A stretch of 64,000 nt of DNA from Henckelia pumila (GCF_033568475.1 NC_133122.1:17484706-17548705), one strand, 5' to 3'; numbered from the stretch's first letter, positions 34,499-47,300 are shown. Notes: generated by a model not told the origin, from the sequence alone. A program made the numbers and translations.

Positions 34499-35785
34499 TG
34501 TAGTGACCCTTACCTGGATCACCTACTAAATAGAACTTAGGCATGCAATTAACTTAATTAAACGAATATCAGAATAAAACTGCGGAAACCATAAACATTA
34601 TACAATCCCAAGTAAAGGAATCTGTAAATACCCAAATATTATACAACCAGATCGAGCAGCTGTATCAATCCAAATATCAACAGAATAAAACCTAGGCTAA
34701 GCTCCAGCTGGCCAACCACTGCCTAGGCCCTCTTGGATCCACCCGCCTCGTCCAATCGCAAACCTGCCCCATGGAATAGGATGTCCAGAAACACAGAGTA
34801 CGAGACGTGAGCATAAAACGCTCAGTACGAGAGTATGAGTATACATGCATGCAAAGTGAACTCCATATAAACTCGAGGTCAAGGATCAGATAACAGAGAT
34901 AGACCGGGCCCTGGTATTAAGCACGCTGTGCCGTCGCTTCAGGAGGTGGCTCCCATACCATAATACCAGTGGATTTACCGGACCCAAAGCCATGGGAAGT
35001 CCATCCACTAACAGGATAGGGTACAACCCTACTAATAGACATCTCGAAGGAGATAGCTCAATATGCAAATGAATGCAGCATAAATCATGACATATAAATC
35101 ATGCAGTCACATAATACATGCATACTCAGTCAGGATATCTCGAACAGTACTTTCGTACCTCAAATCAGTGCAAGCTCTACCAACTCTAGGTCCACGCCTA
35201 TAGTCTACTCTACACTGCCAAATGATACTACTATCATTATAGTGCTCTAAAAGCCTTAACTAAGCTATTGCATACTTCTAAATATTTATATGAAGCAAAA
35301 GCTGTACCTTCGTCCGTCATTAGCCCTTTGATGTCGATGCCTCCAGAACTTGGGCACAACTCCACTACGACTATCGAACGTCTCGCCAACCCCCGGGTCA
35401 AGCCTATGAAGACTAGAACTGCTCAAATATGCTTGGAATAGAGAGGGATTCTCGGAATTGGCAAATGAAAGTGAAGCCTCGGCCTTCTATTTATAGACAT
35501 CGATCGGAACCTCCGATCCTGCCATCGGAGCTTCCAAAGTTTCTTATCTGCCACGTGTCAAAATATCACTGGTTGACTTCGGATAGGGGCGATCGGAGCT
35601 TCCGATCCTGCCACACGTCATGCCTGACGTAATAACATCGGAGCTTCCGATCTTGCATCGGAGCTTCCGATCTCGATCGGAACGTCCGATCCTGCATCGG
35701 AGCTTCCGATCCGTTCGGTACCCCAATCTATTTAATTAGCATTGATTAATCCCTTAATCACTGATTTTGGTTACGGGCTACTACA
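34499..35785 (-). repeat. Gypsy-2 3' LTR (1287 bp)
   Basis: Begins TGTAGTGACCC and ends GGGCTACTACA on the plus strand. On the minus strand, seven ATCGGAGCTTCCGAT-type repeats (35499-35712) come first, followed by CTATAAATAG at 35487-35496. Confidence 0.93.
35499..35712 (-). repeat. Gypsy-2 U3 near-palindromic repeats
   Basis: Seven copies of (G)ATCGGAGCTTCCGATC or close variants, the same motif as in Gypsy-1 although the surrounding LTR sequence has diverged. Confidence 0.9.
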
Positions 35786-35831
35786 TTCTCCCCCACTTAA
35801 GATGTTTCGTCCTCGAAATCAGATCTTAAGT
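35786..35831 (-). other. Gypsy-2 polypurine tract and overlapping hairpin
   Basis: AAGTGGGGGAGAA (minus strand) abuts the LTR. ACTTAAGAT (35795-35803) pairs with ATCTTAAGT (35823-35831), with an inner stem TTTCG (35805-35809) pairing with CGAAA (35814-35818) around a four-base loop. Confidence 0.85.
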
Positions 35832-35919
35832 ACCGAATGTAATACAAAAATCATAAACATTCTTTATTCAAATAAAAAATTTACAGAGTTTGCAACTAAA
35901 TACAACTTTAAGAATGAAA

Positions 35920-37451
35920 TCAAAACAACTCAGGATGGTCTTCACGCATCCTGTCCTCAAGCTCCCAAGCAGCTTCTTCAGTGCCTCGGCGCTGCCACTG
36001 AACTAAAACCAGAGGAATGACTTTGTTCCGCAAAACCTTATCCTTATGATCCAGGATACGAATAGGTTTCTCAACATAGGTAAAATCCTTGCTCACCTGA
36101 ACCTCAGACCGCTGCAGATTATGAGACTCATCCGCCACATATCGTCGCAACAGAGATACGTGGAACACGTCGTGAATACTGGAAAGATGCGGTGGCAAAG
36201 CTAGTCGATAAGCCAAATCGCCAATGCTCTCCAAGATCTCAAACGGACCGATAAACCTGGGAGACAACTTGCCCTTAAGGTCAAATCTGAGAATTTTGCG
36301 AAAAGGTGACACTTTCAGAAACACTTTCTCCCCGACATCGAACTGCAAAGGCCTACGCTTGGTGTTAGCATAGCTGGCCTGACGATCCTGTGCAGTCTTA
36401 ATCCGTTTCTTGATCTGATCAACAATGTCTACCACCTGCTGGATAAACTCCGGTCCCTCAGCCTGTCTCTCCCCCACTTCTTCCCAGAAGAGTGCAGTAC
36501 GACAACGTCGTCCGTACAATGCCTCAAAAGGTGTCATCCCAATGCTAGTATGATAGTTGTTGTTGTACGCAAACTCGATCATGGCAAATGATCCTGCCAG
36601 GCTGAACCAAAATCCATGACGCACGCTCTAAGCATATCCTCCAAAGTACGGATAGTGCGCTCTGACTGACCATCAGTCTCCGGATGATAGGCAGTACTCA
36701 AACTGAGAGTAGTACCCATCGCACGCTGAACACTCCCCCAGAATCTAGAAGTAAACCTGGGGTCCCGATCGCTAACAATGCTCACAGACACTCCATGAAG
36801 TCGAACGATCTCCTGAATGTACAACCGAGCCATACGATCCACACTGTACTCCCGGCTATAGGCAATGAAATGCGCTGACTTGGTGAGTCGGTCCACCACA
36901 ACCCAGATAGCATCACAGTTCCTCGGGGATACCGGCAAATGGGTCACAAAGTCCATTGTGATAAACTCTCATTTCCACTCAGGAATAGGCAGACTGTGAA
37001 GCAAACCTCCAGGTCGTCGGTGCTCTGCCTTGACATGTTGACACACCAAACATCTCGAAACAAACTAATAAACCCTGTATTTTATTCCCTTCCACCAGAA
37101 ACGAGTACGTAGATCCTTGTACATCTTGTTGCTCCCAGGATGAATACTCAACTTAGTGCGATGCGCCTGAGACAAAATCTCCTCTCGCAACTCTACATCC
37201 TGCAGAATCACAAGCCTACCAGACAAACACAGAAAGCCATCTGACTGATAATGAAATCCAGACGAGCTACCCTCGTTAGCTAGACGAGCTAAACGCTGGG
37301 TCTTCGAATCAGACATCTGAGCATCTCGAATCCGCAAATACAACGCTGGCTCAGATAATATCGCAAACATCTGGATACTCTCCATACCTTTCTTATGCTT
37401 GAAAGTATATCCTGAAGTACAACAGTCATTGATCGCACTAGACATCGAACA
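35920..37451 (-). pseudogene. Gypsy-2 pol, integrase and chromodomain-like end, broken
   Basis: It starts inside the RNase H/integrase linker (FKHKKGMESIQMFAILSEPA), then the integrase finger ([20 protein letters not shown]...CLVCQ), the DDE core ([38 protein letters not shown]) and a C-terminal chromodomain-like block (RILDHKDKVLRNKVIPLV...HPELF), stop 35920-35922. Breaks are TAG at 37065-37067 (Gln in Gypsy-1), TGA at 36969-36971 (Trp in Gypsy-1), and a one-base deletion near 36582 between LP and IEFAYNN. The block resembles Tekay chromodomains that lack the aromatic cage. It is 5'-truncated by the array. Confidence 0.93.
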
Positions 37452-40400
37452 TGTAGTACCTGTAATCCAATCTACTAAATCGCATTCATTAATTTAATAA
37501 ATATTAAGATCATTATCTTTAATTTTAATAGATTTAAATTATTTATGTGAGTTATGTTTTTATTGTTTCAGTTTCTTTATTCAAATGATTTTTATCATGC
37601 AGCTTACTTGTTTTAAGTATTGTAAAGATTTAAGCTTTCTTATTTAAATTATTTTAATTGCTTAGTTTATTCATTTAAATGATTTTAAATGTTTAGCTTA
37701 ATTATTTTTAAGTCGTTATCTGTCTAAATCATTTTAAAGGTTTTTATGCCGTTAGTGCGTTTATTTAAATGACTTTTAATCGTTTGTCTAGTTTGTTTAA
37801 ATTATTTTAATCGCTCTGCTTATTATTTAAAAATCTTAATTATTGTTCCGACATCAAAATATTTAAATTGTTGATTTTAATTTCTAAGTTAGTGTTTATG
37901 TAGTGCCTGGAATTTCCATGATTTAAATATTCATGCCTAAAATTTATTTTCAGTATGTATGTTTTTAATTTCTTGAAGTTAATTGTTTAAGTTTTAGTTA
38001 AAGATATCATTGCTTGATTTATTTGAATAAAATGCCTTGAATTGTTAGTTTAGTGAGTTTCTGTCCCGGCAGGCGACGATGGTGGGCTTCGGTGGTATAT
38101 TATCAAGACTTTCGTTTTTTTTTTTAGATTTTAAGTTAGAAGAAAAAGGGGATTTTGGCCAAAAATGTAAATTTTAAACTTTTAAGGGGTCGAAAAGCAA
38201 ATTTATTATTTTCTTGGATTTATTCCTAGACTTTTCATAAAATAGGGTTTTATTAAATCCGGGCTAGTGTAATTTTAATTAAAAATGTTGAGAGTTGAAA
38301 ATTTTAAACTTAGGAGTTTTTAAAGGTGAAAAAGTTGGAGGTAAAAAGTTGTAATAGTACAGGTAGTACTTTTAATAGTACAAAAGCAACTTTAAAACAC
38401 TACACACACATTTTCACTCTCATTATTTCTCACTCAAACATTTTATAACACAAAAATTAAAACCCTATCCCCTCCTAAACTCTAGAGCCGCCCCCTTCCT
38501 CTCTTCTTGGAGCTCCCTCTCGGCCAATCCCTCTCTTCCACCTCTAGCCGCCGACGCCGCCTCCCACCGCCGCCTACACCACTGGAGAAGCTTCACAAGG
38601 AGCTTAGCTTGGAGTTTAGATTGTGTCCAGCCCTCTTCTCCCTTTTATTTTCGAATTCTCTTGGTAAAAGATTGGAAGGCAAGTGTAGACTTTTCTTGGG
38701 CTTTCAATCAAGCTATTATGTATTTGCTCCTAGCTTCTTTTTAAATTTCGAAATGACTATGATTTTTAGCATGTATGACTTGATACATTTCTGGAATTTT
38801 AGATTTTTATGTGGGATTTTTGAATTTATGCATTAGATTGAGTTTTAAGTTGATAAATGGTGAGTTGTGTTGGAAAGCTTAAGTCATTTTGCATGCATGA
38901 AGTAAATTTCGAATTTCCAGAAATTGGTGTGCCCTATTTTCGAAAATTTACATGTGTAAGGGATGGAAATTAAGTGTGTTTGAAGCATTTTGATGTATTG
39001 CATTGGTCTTGATTGTTTGCTCTTGAGGTTGCCACTTTTTGGTGCAAAATCATGTAAATTTTGATATGTGATGTCGAAGTGAAGAAGTGGGCTGCCCAAG
39101 TGTTTGATGTAAGTCCTAAGAGATGGTTTTAAGTGTGTTTGATGGATTGGAGTGGTCTTAGAAGCAAGGGCGCATGATTGGTGAAGGTTTCACAAACTAG
39201 TAGGGCATTTGAGGTGTCTAGTTTGGACAGGGCAGTCTGAATTCGGGGCAGGGCAGTTTCCTGGTCGAGGTCTGTGTCGATTCTGTTTTGTCCTAAGTTT
39301 AGTTCATGACGTTGCGGTCGTGTCGGTATAAAATGGGCTTAATTCGGATAAGTATTCAATAAGTTATGAATTTTTGAAGTTTAAGTGTCGGTGCAGAAAT
39401 TTATAGTCAAAAGTGGGCTGTCCGGGATGGGTTGTTTGGCATTTTGTATAAGAGGTCAAAGGAAGTTGAAACCTGGTCATATGGTAAATTTTAAGAGTTA
39501 GGAATGTGTCGGTTCAAGCGGGACGGGTTTTGGTTAAGGCATGAGTGAGAAAAAGGGTTTTTCAGTTTTCTTGCTCGGTCTAAGTTGAAAAGTTAGGACT
39601 TTGGCAAAAGAGTAAAGTCTTGAGGGTTAGGGGCAGCCACTCGCTCATCGTTCTCACATGCTATGGAGTCGAGTCTCATTCTTGAAGTTGCACGTTCGTG
39701 TGTGTGAGTCTTATTCTTGATGCCAAAGAAAAATTTAAAGAAAGTCTCTTTGAGTCTTGCATGCCAAAGCATAATTGAGTTGAGTCTCATATCTTAAAGG
39801 TTGCATGTTCGTGTGCATATGGCATGTTCTTGAGAAAAATAAAGTGAAAGGAGGTCTTTTCATGTATGCATGATTAAAAAGGTGTGAGTCGAGTCTTAAT
39901 GAATGAAAAGGAAAAGAAAGTAAATGTTTTTGAATGAAGTGATTTGTTTGTGACAAAGAGGGGTGTTGTTAGGCCGGGGGATGCCTCGGTCTACTCACCA
40001 AGAGGTTACAGAGGTTTAGGTAGGGAGCAAGAGACATCTTGTCTACCCTACCCACAGAGGGGCAATGTGGGATCGGGAGCAATCTCGGTCTCCTTGTCAT
40101 AAAGGGGCAATGTGGGATCGGGAGCAATCTCGGTCTCCTTGCCACAGAGGGGTTAAGTTCGTCGGGAGAAATCTCGTCGTCTTGCCGGCATAGTGCACTG
40201 CAGCCATGATCATGATCGAAGCAGAGGGTCACAAATCAAGGAACTGATTTCTAAGAGGAAAAAGAAAAGAGAAGTTTAAAAGTTAAAGTTTAAAGTTTCA
40301 GTTTGACTCGTCTTACGTTGATGTCAGTCAGTCATGCATGAGGTTAAGAAAAGTATGAGGTTAAGTAAAGCATGAGGTTTATGTCAGGAAAGTTGAAAGT

Positions 40401-41053
40401 CTTCTATAGCGTGAGTTCATCAATGCATGTTTCCTATACACTCTAGTTTCATGCATATTTACAGTTAAAGTTCAAAAGTATACTAAGTATCATAGGTTGA
40501 GTAAAGCATCATCTATTTTTAAACCTTGATATTCAACTGTTTATGCTTGTTGAGTCTTTAGACTCACTACGCTTGTTTGATTGCAGGTGATGAGTTTTAT
40601 GTTGAGGCGATGGAGGGGCAGGATCCACTGGGTTGAGGCCACTGGTAGTGCGAAGCCCAATGACCGTCGCTATTGCATGTTTAAGTTTTCCGCATATTTA
40701 CTCTGTTATGTAATAATGAAGAGTTATTTGAGTACTTACCGTGTTTTTTAGCCAGGATGTGTATTCCCTGTGCTACAGTTGATGATTTGTAGTATGCCAT
40801 CACCTATGCATGTTTATGTTTAACGCACTCTTTTAAATTCCTTAGTTTACTTTATGCTGTAACCGGGAGGTGGTTACTAGGATTGCATGTTTATGTTTAA
40901 CGCACTTAAGTTTTACGTCAGTTGCTTTTCCTTACTTGAACTGCTGACTGGGTTAAGATGGCTTGTTTGCTTTGCAAACAAGTCATGGCAAAATTTTTAT
41001 AAATCCGTAATTTCCTTTAAATTAAATAAAGCATAGAGGTTAGGGTCGTTTCA
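37452..41053 (+). repeat. Array LTR-A (outermost left)
   Basis: 3602 bp from TGTAGTACCTG to GGTCGTTTCA. It holds an A/T-rich first kilobase, a CCGCC-rich patch near 38540-38575, and 45-bp repeats at 40057-40190. It has private variants not seen in LTR-B, C or D (for example near 37470-37580, 38360, 38526 and 38548). Confidence 0.92.
40057..40190 (+). repeat. 45-bp direct repeats inside the array LTR
   Basis: Two good units starting at 40057 and 40102, and a diverged third from 40147, each with GGGAGCAATCTCGGTCTCCT or a close form. The same block recurs in LTR-B, C and D. Confidence 0.88.
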
Positions 41054-44000
41054 GTTGGTATCAGAGCACGGTCTTGGTTTGGGCTGAGCCTACTGCCGGT
41101 TGCCGAAACTCAGGGGATCTCGCCTCAAAGTCTGTAAGTTTTAAGTAATTTTATATGTTAGACGCATTTGAGTTATTACTTTAAATGTTTTGATGTCATC
41201 CTTTTTAAAATATTTTCAAATTAGATGTTTAATTTATTTAAATGTGTAGCTCAATGTTTTATTATTTAAAATTTCTTTAGTAGTTAAAGTGTACTATTTG
41301 ACTGTCTATATTTTTATAGCATGCGAATTCAAGTTAAACGAAGTGGGTGCACCAATATTCCTTCCAATTTTGGACATTACGTGGTTGTTGTTTGAGTTAT
41401 TCAGTAGTGTTAGCAATTTTGATGAGTTGTAGGAGTTTGTCAGAAATATTTAACTTGCGCATTAAGAGATAGTAATTGTGTATTACTGATGTAGGTTGTT
41501 TTCTTATATTGGATTCAAGTCGGATGCAACTAAGTGCATAGTTTGTTTAGAATTTGATAAGACGTATGTTTTGGCCAGTTAAGTTATTGATTCGAATCTG
41601 TGCAAAGACTTGGGATACGCACTTCGTTTTATATTTTTATGGATAGTTTGAGTTTTCTTTTGTTCTTTTGCGGCAATTATGTTTTTGGGGAATAGTGAAT
41701 CGGTTACTAATGAGTCTTTCGATTATGCGAACTACTATTTCGATCATTAATTCTTTTTCTTCTTTTGTGCTCATATCCATCGCAACATCTACTTTTGAGT
41801 ATCCAAAATCTCTCTGCACTTCCTTTGTGCATTTATGAAATCGTATGACGTCAGTCAACTTTATATTCTACTACTTTGACATTGGTTGAACTTTTAATAA
41901 GACCATGTTCGTATTTCACATTTCTTGAAATTTTCTCCAGTACTAGAACCACACATGTTGATGCGAGTAAGCATCACTTTGTATTTTTATTGGTGATCTA
42001 CTTGCGTTGTGTGGTTGACTCCTGAATATGTCTTTGTACCGTTGTTTCCCTAATTATTGATTTGTGTGGACTACTCTCGATTGAAGTCACATTGTCTACC
42101 CTTGATTGTGCTTTGATTGTTTGAGCATGATGCCATTACTCTTGATGAGTTATCACTAGATTTGTTATCTTGTTGGCTCATATTTATTATTCATGGAGCC
42201 TCCATTATTATTCATTCATCTCTAGACTTGAATTATGAGTGAGTTGTTTTCACTTATCCAGATTGGTATTCTTCAGCTCGCTTCTTTGTAATGCTTGCAT
42301 TATTTTGTTTCGTATTAAGCAGCATTACATGTGTATTTATTTCCTTTCATGATCCATCACGGCGAATTAGTTGAGTGGATCACACTTTCGGTTATCATTC
42401 CGACTTCTTGAATAGAAAAATCGACTCGTAACCGCATAGTGAGAGTTTAGACTGTTGGAATTTAGTAATAGTGCTTGATAAAATCCTAAGTTGCAGCTGC
42501 GTTACGAGGAATGTTGATTATCAATTATATCAAGTCCTAGCAGGAAGACTGCTAGTTAGTGAATTAATTGAATGTGTTGCTTAAATTTTTGTCAGGATCA
42601 TTAAGAGTGAACAGACGATTTTTGGTAAACAGATTGGGTGTGATAATAACCTGACTATGATTTAGAACATTGAAGGAAAATAGAGCTGTTCCTAGAATAC
42701 TTTTGGGTACTTTATATTAGCGTTCTAAGATCTTGTGAATGTCAACTGATAAGACTATTGCACCAACCTTGGAGGTAGAAGGATGAATAGAATTTTCAAG
42801 TAGTTTTATTTTCTGGATAAGATGTAGATTTATTTCTCGGTGAAGTACTAAGGAAATTGAGAAACCCTTCGAGGTGTCCAGTGGTATGCTAAGTTCTTGA
42901 AATTTGAATTCAGGTTGTACATATAAGAATTTGGAGAATTTTGGATTTTCAAACATGCTGTCAAATTGAAATAGAAATTTGAGATATGTCTTCCGGTGAT
43001 GTATAAGAATTATTTGGTACTTAGGGACCGTCTAACCCAATAAGTGGATTATAATTTGTGGTATGTTTTGTCTTCAAAGATAAATATAGATTTCTTAGTC
43101 GTTGCGTCTGGGATAGAAAAGGTGGATAAATCTATTCGGAAATCTTAATCAGAGTTGAACTTTCGGTATAATCAAAGAGGCTAGAGGTGAACGTGTAAAT
43201 TGATGAATGGATAATTGGGATCTGTTTAGGCAACTATTTGGATTCTATATGTTAACGGCTATTACCATGGGAATTGAACAACAGTGGATTTTAAGGTTAT
43301 ATTACCTTTTCAAGGATTAGATTAGATTTGTTTACAGGAATGGGCCAATCGATCCTAAGATGAGGAGAGTCACTATTTTCCACTTGAAGGTTAACCGAAC
43401 TAGAGTCGTTGCTTAAGAGAACTTTAATCATTCCTTTAAGCGTTGTGAGTTTGGTAACTAATAAGGGATTGAGCATAGTCCAATAGCATTAAGTAAATCA
43501 TTGCTAACAAGCGGCGTAGACCTGTAGAATTTAAAAAAATTGGATGTTAAGTTGTTCTTGAAGGTATCGTTTCGTAATATTGTTGATTTGGGAATATAAG
43601 AAAATTAGCTTGATTGTCGGTACTTATGCAGTTGTTGAGGAGATAGGTAATTTGTTTTATCTTTTGAGATGACACAGAGTTGTTAGTGATACCTGACAGG
43701 TTTCATGTATCGATGTTGGGGAAGTATGGGTAAAATTCATATCATATCCTAAGGTCTAATGAGATAGAATTGTATAGTCCCTAAGCTATCCTATTTAGAA
43801 AATTTTAGTGTTTAGTCGCTAAGTATTTTGGGAACTTGAGAATTCCTTAAGAGTTCGAATTGTATATCATGTAAGTTAAGTCTACTTAGTAAATAGACAT
43901 TATGCATAGCTTCGTTGTTAGAAAGTTTTTAAGTTTAGTAGAAGTCGACATAATTTATTTATGGGTTATATGAACTCTATTGCTTGGAATTCTGACGTAG

Positions 44001-44385
44001 GGATTAAGGTTAGCAGATGTAGATGTGCAATAACTTAAAGATCTAAGAATTTGTAAGATGGAGAACTTATCAGTTGTAGTAAGATGACGCTTTTAAGTTT
44101 GTATATTTGGATCGAAAGTAGATTTGAGGAATGATAGAATTTTTCTCGAGGATAAGACCACTTGGAAACAGGTAAGAAATGTAAATTTTATATTGCAGTA
44201 GGAGTTAGTCCAATTCGTGAGGATATAAATGTCAATAAGCATCATAGTGCGCAGAGTAAGCTATTAGTGTCAACTCAGGCGAGTGAAGAGATAGAAAAGT
44301 TGATGTTACTTAGTCGTACGTGTCCAGACCTAGTTAGAATGTCCTGAATTTCGAGGACGAAATTTCATTTAAGGGGGGAAGGAAT
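41054..44385 (+). repeat. Array internal domain 1 (non-coding)
   Basis: 3332 bp, with a primer site TGGTATCAGAGC at 41056-41067 and purine tract AAGGGGGGAAGGAAT at 44371-44385. The hairpin AATTTCG-AGGA-CGAAATT is at 44347-44364. The open frames are short and show no gag, protease, RT or integrase motif. Confidence 0.9.
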
Positions 44386-47300
44386 TGTAGTACCTGTAAT
44401 CCAATCTACTAAATCGCATTCATTAATTTAATAAATATTAAGATCATTATCTTTAATTTTAATTGATTTAAATTATTTATGTGAGTTATGTTTTTATTGT
44501 TTCAGTTTCTTTATTCAAATGATTTTTATCGTGCAGCTTACTTGTTTTAAGTATTGTAAAGATTTAAGCTTTCTTATTTAAATTATTTTAATTGCTTAGT
44601 TTATTCATTTAAATGATTTTAAATGTTTAGCTTAATTATTTTTAAGTCGTTATCTGTCTAAATCATTTTAAGGGTTTTTATGCCGTTAGTGCGTTTATTT
44701 AAATGACTTTTAATCGTTTGTCTAGTTTGTTTAAATTATTTTAATCGCTCTGCTTATTATTTAAAAATCTTAATTATTGTTCCGACATCAAAATATTTAA
44801 ATTGTTGATTTTAATTTCTAAGTTAGTGTTTATGTAGTGCCTGGAATTTCCATGATTTAAATATTCATGCCTAAAATTTATTTTCAGTATGTATGTTTTT
44901 AATTTCTTGAAGTTAATTGTTTAAGTTTTAGTTAAAGATATCATTGCTTGATTTATTTGAATAAAATGCCTTGAATTGTTAGTTTAGTGAGTTTCTGTCC
45001 CGGCAGGCGACGATGGTGGGCTTCGGTGGTATATTATCAAGACTTTCGTTTTTTTTTTTAGATTTTAAGTTAGAAGAAAAAGGGGATTTTGGCCAAAAAT
45101 GTAAATTTTAAACTTTTAAGGGGTCGAAAAGCAAATTTATTATTTTCTTGGATTTATTCCTAGACTTTTCATAAAATAGGGTTTTATTAAATCCGGGCTA
45201 GTGTAATTTTAATTAAAAATGTTGAGAGTTGAAAATTTTAAACTTAGGAGTTTTTAAAGGTGAAAAAGTTGGAGGTAAAAAGTTGTAATAGTACAAGTAG
45301 TACTTTTAATAGTACAAAAGCAACTTTAAAACACTACACACACATTTTCACTCTCATTATTTCTCACTCAAACATTTTATAACACAAAAATTAAAACCCT
45401 ATCCCCTCCTAAACTCTAGAGCCGCCCCCTTCCTCTCTTCTTGGAGCTCCCTCTCGGCCAACCCCTCTCTTCCACCTCTAGCCGCCGGCGCCGCCTCCCA
45501 CCGCCGCCTACACCACTGGAGAAGCTTCACAAGGAGCTTAGCTTGGAGTTTAGATTGTGTCCAGCCCTCTTCTCCCTTTTATTTTCGAATTCTCTTGGTA
45601 AAAGATTGGAAGGCAAGTGTAGACTTTTCTTGGGTTTTCAATCAAGCTATTATGTATTTGCTCCTAGCTTCTTTTTAAATTTCGAAATGACTATGATTTT
45701 TAGCATGTATGACTTGATACATTTCTGGAATTTTAGATTTTTATGTGGGATTTTCGAATTTATGCATTAGATTGAGTTTTAAGTTGATAAATGGTGAGTT
45801 GTGTTGGAAAGCTTAAGTCATTTTGCATGCATGAAGTAAATTTCGAATTTCCAAAAATTGGTGTGCCCTATTTTCGAAAATTTACATGTGTAAGGGATGG
45901 AAATTAAGTGTGTTTGAAGCATTTTGATGTATTGCATTGGTCTTGATTGTTTGCTCTTGAGGTTGCCACTTTTTGGTGCAAAATCATGTAAATTTTGATA
46001 TGTGATGTCGAAGTGAAGAAGTGGGCTGCCCAAGTGTTTGATGTAAGTCCTAAGAGATGGTTTTAAGTGTGTTTGATGGATTGGAGTGGTCTTAGAAGCA
46101 AGGGCGCATGATTGGTGAAGGTTTCACAAACTAGTAGGGCATTTGAGGTGTCTAGTTTGGACAGGGCAGTCTGAATTCGGGGCAGGGCAGTTTCCTGGTC
46201 GAGGTCTGTGTAGATTCTGTTTTGTCCTAAGTTTAGTTCATGACGTTGCGGTCGTGTCGGTATAAAATGGGCTTAATTCGGATAAGTATTCAATAAGTTA
46301 TGAATTTTTGAAGTTTAAGTGTCGGTGCAGAAATTTATAGTCAAAAGTGGGCTGTCCGGGATGGGTTGTTTGGCATTTTGTATAAGAGGTCAAAGGAAGT
46401 TGAAACCTGGTCATATGGTAAATTTTAAGAGTTAGGAATGTGTCGGTTCAAGCGGGACGGGTTTTGGTTAAGGCATGAGTGAGAAAAAGGGTTTTTCAGT
46501 TTTCTTGCTCGGTCTAAGTTGAAAAGTTAGGACTTTGGCAAAAGAGTAAAGTCTTGAGGGTTAGGGGCAGCCACTCGCTCATCGTTCTCACATGCTATGG
46601 AGTCGAGTCTCATTCTTGAAGTTGCACGTTCGTGTGTGTGAGTCTTATTCTTGATGCCAAAGAAAAATTTAAAGAAAGTCTCTTTGAGTCTTGCATGCCA
46701 AAGCATAATTGAGTTGAGTCTCATATCTTAAAGGTTGCATGTTCGTGTGCATATGGCATGTTCTTGAGAAAAATAAAGTGAAAGGAGGTCTTTTCATGTA
46801 TGCATGATTAAAAAGGTGTGAGTCGAGTCTTAATGAATGAAAAGGAAAAGAAAGTAAATGTTTTTGAATGAAGTGATTTGTTTGTGACAAAGAGGGGTGT
46901 TGTTAGGCCGGGGGATGCCTCGGTCTACTCACCAAGAGGTTACAGAGGTTTAGGTAGGGAGCAAGAGACATCTTGTCTACCCTACCCACAGAGGGGCAAT
47001 GTGGGATCGGGAGCAATCTCGGTCTCCTTGTCATAGAGGGGAAATGTGGGATCGGGAGCAATCTCGGTCTCCTTGCCACAGAGGGGTTAAGTTCGTCGGG
47101 AGAAATCTCGTCGTCTTGCCGGCATAGTGCACTGCAGCCATGATCATGATCGAAACAGAGGGTCACAAATCAAGGAACTGATTTCTAAGAGGAAAAAGAA
47201 AAGAGAAGTTTAAAAGTTAAAGTTTAAAGTTTCAGTTTGACTCGTCTTACGTTGATGTCAGTCAGTCATGCATGAGGTTAAGAAAAGTATGAGGTTAAGT

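Larger units (their letters stand above)
34499..37451 (-). mobile_element. Gypsy-2: Ty3/gypsy element, 3' portion, interrupted by the 6.9-kb array
   Basis: On the minus strand: integrase part of pol, polypurine tract, 3' LTR (34499-35785). It is cut at 37451, where the tandem array starts, so RT, gag and the 5' LTR would lie past the array. It is inserted in the Copia-2 integrase; AAAGT (34494-34498) is the expected target duplication. LTR ends (TGTAGTGACCC...CTACTACA), U3 repeats and protein are related to Gypsy-1, but LTR length and sequence differ, so it is a different family of the same lineage. Confidence 0.94.

Noticed and set aside
37447..37451. Claiming GAACA as a confirmed target duplication of the array
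   Set aside because: Only the left copy is in the window. The right array border is outside, so it remains a prediction.
38507..38836. 109-residue frame repeated in every array LTR
   Set aside because: It begins with TTG rather than ATG, covers a CCGCC-rich LTR patch, and its conservation only reflects near-identity of the array copies.
40057..40190. CRISPR-like interpretation of the 45-bp repeats in the array LTR
   Set aside because: The repeats are directly adjacent with no spacers, there are only two to three units, and the DNA is eukaryotic.
44162..44347. 61-residue frame at the end of each array internal domain
   Set aside because: It does not start with ATG, has no recognisable similarity, and is constant only because the units are near copies.
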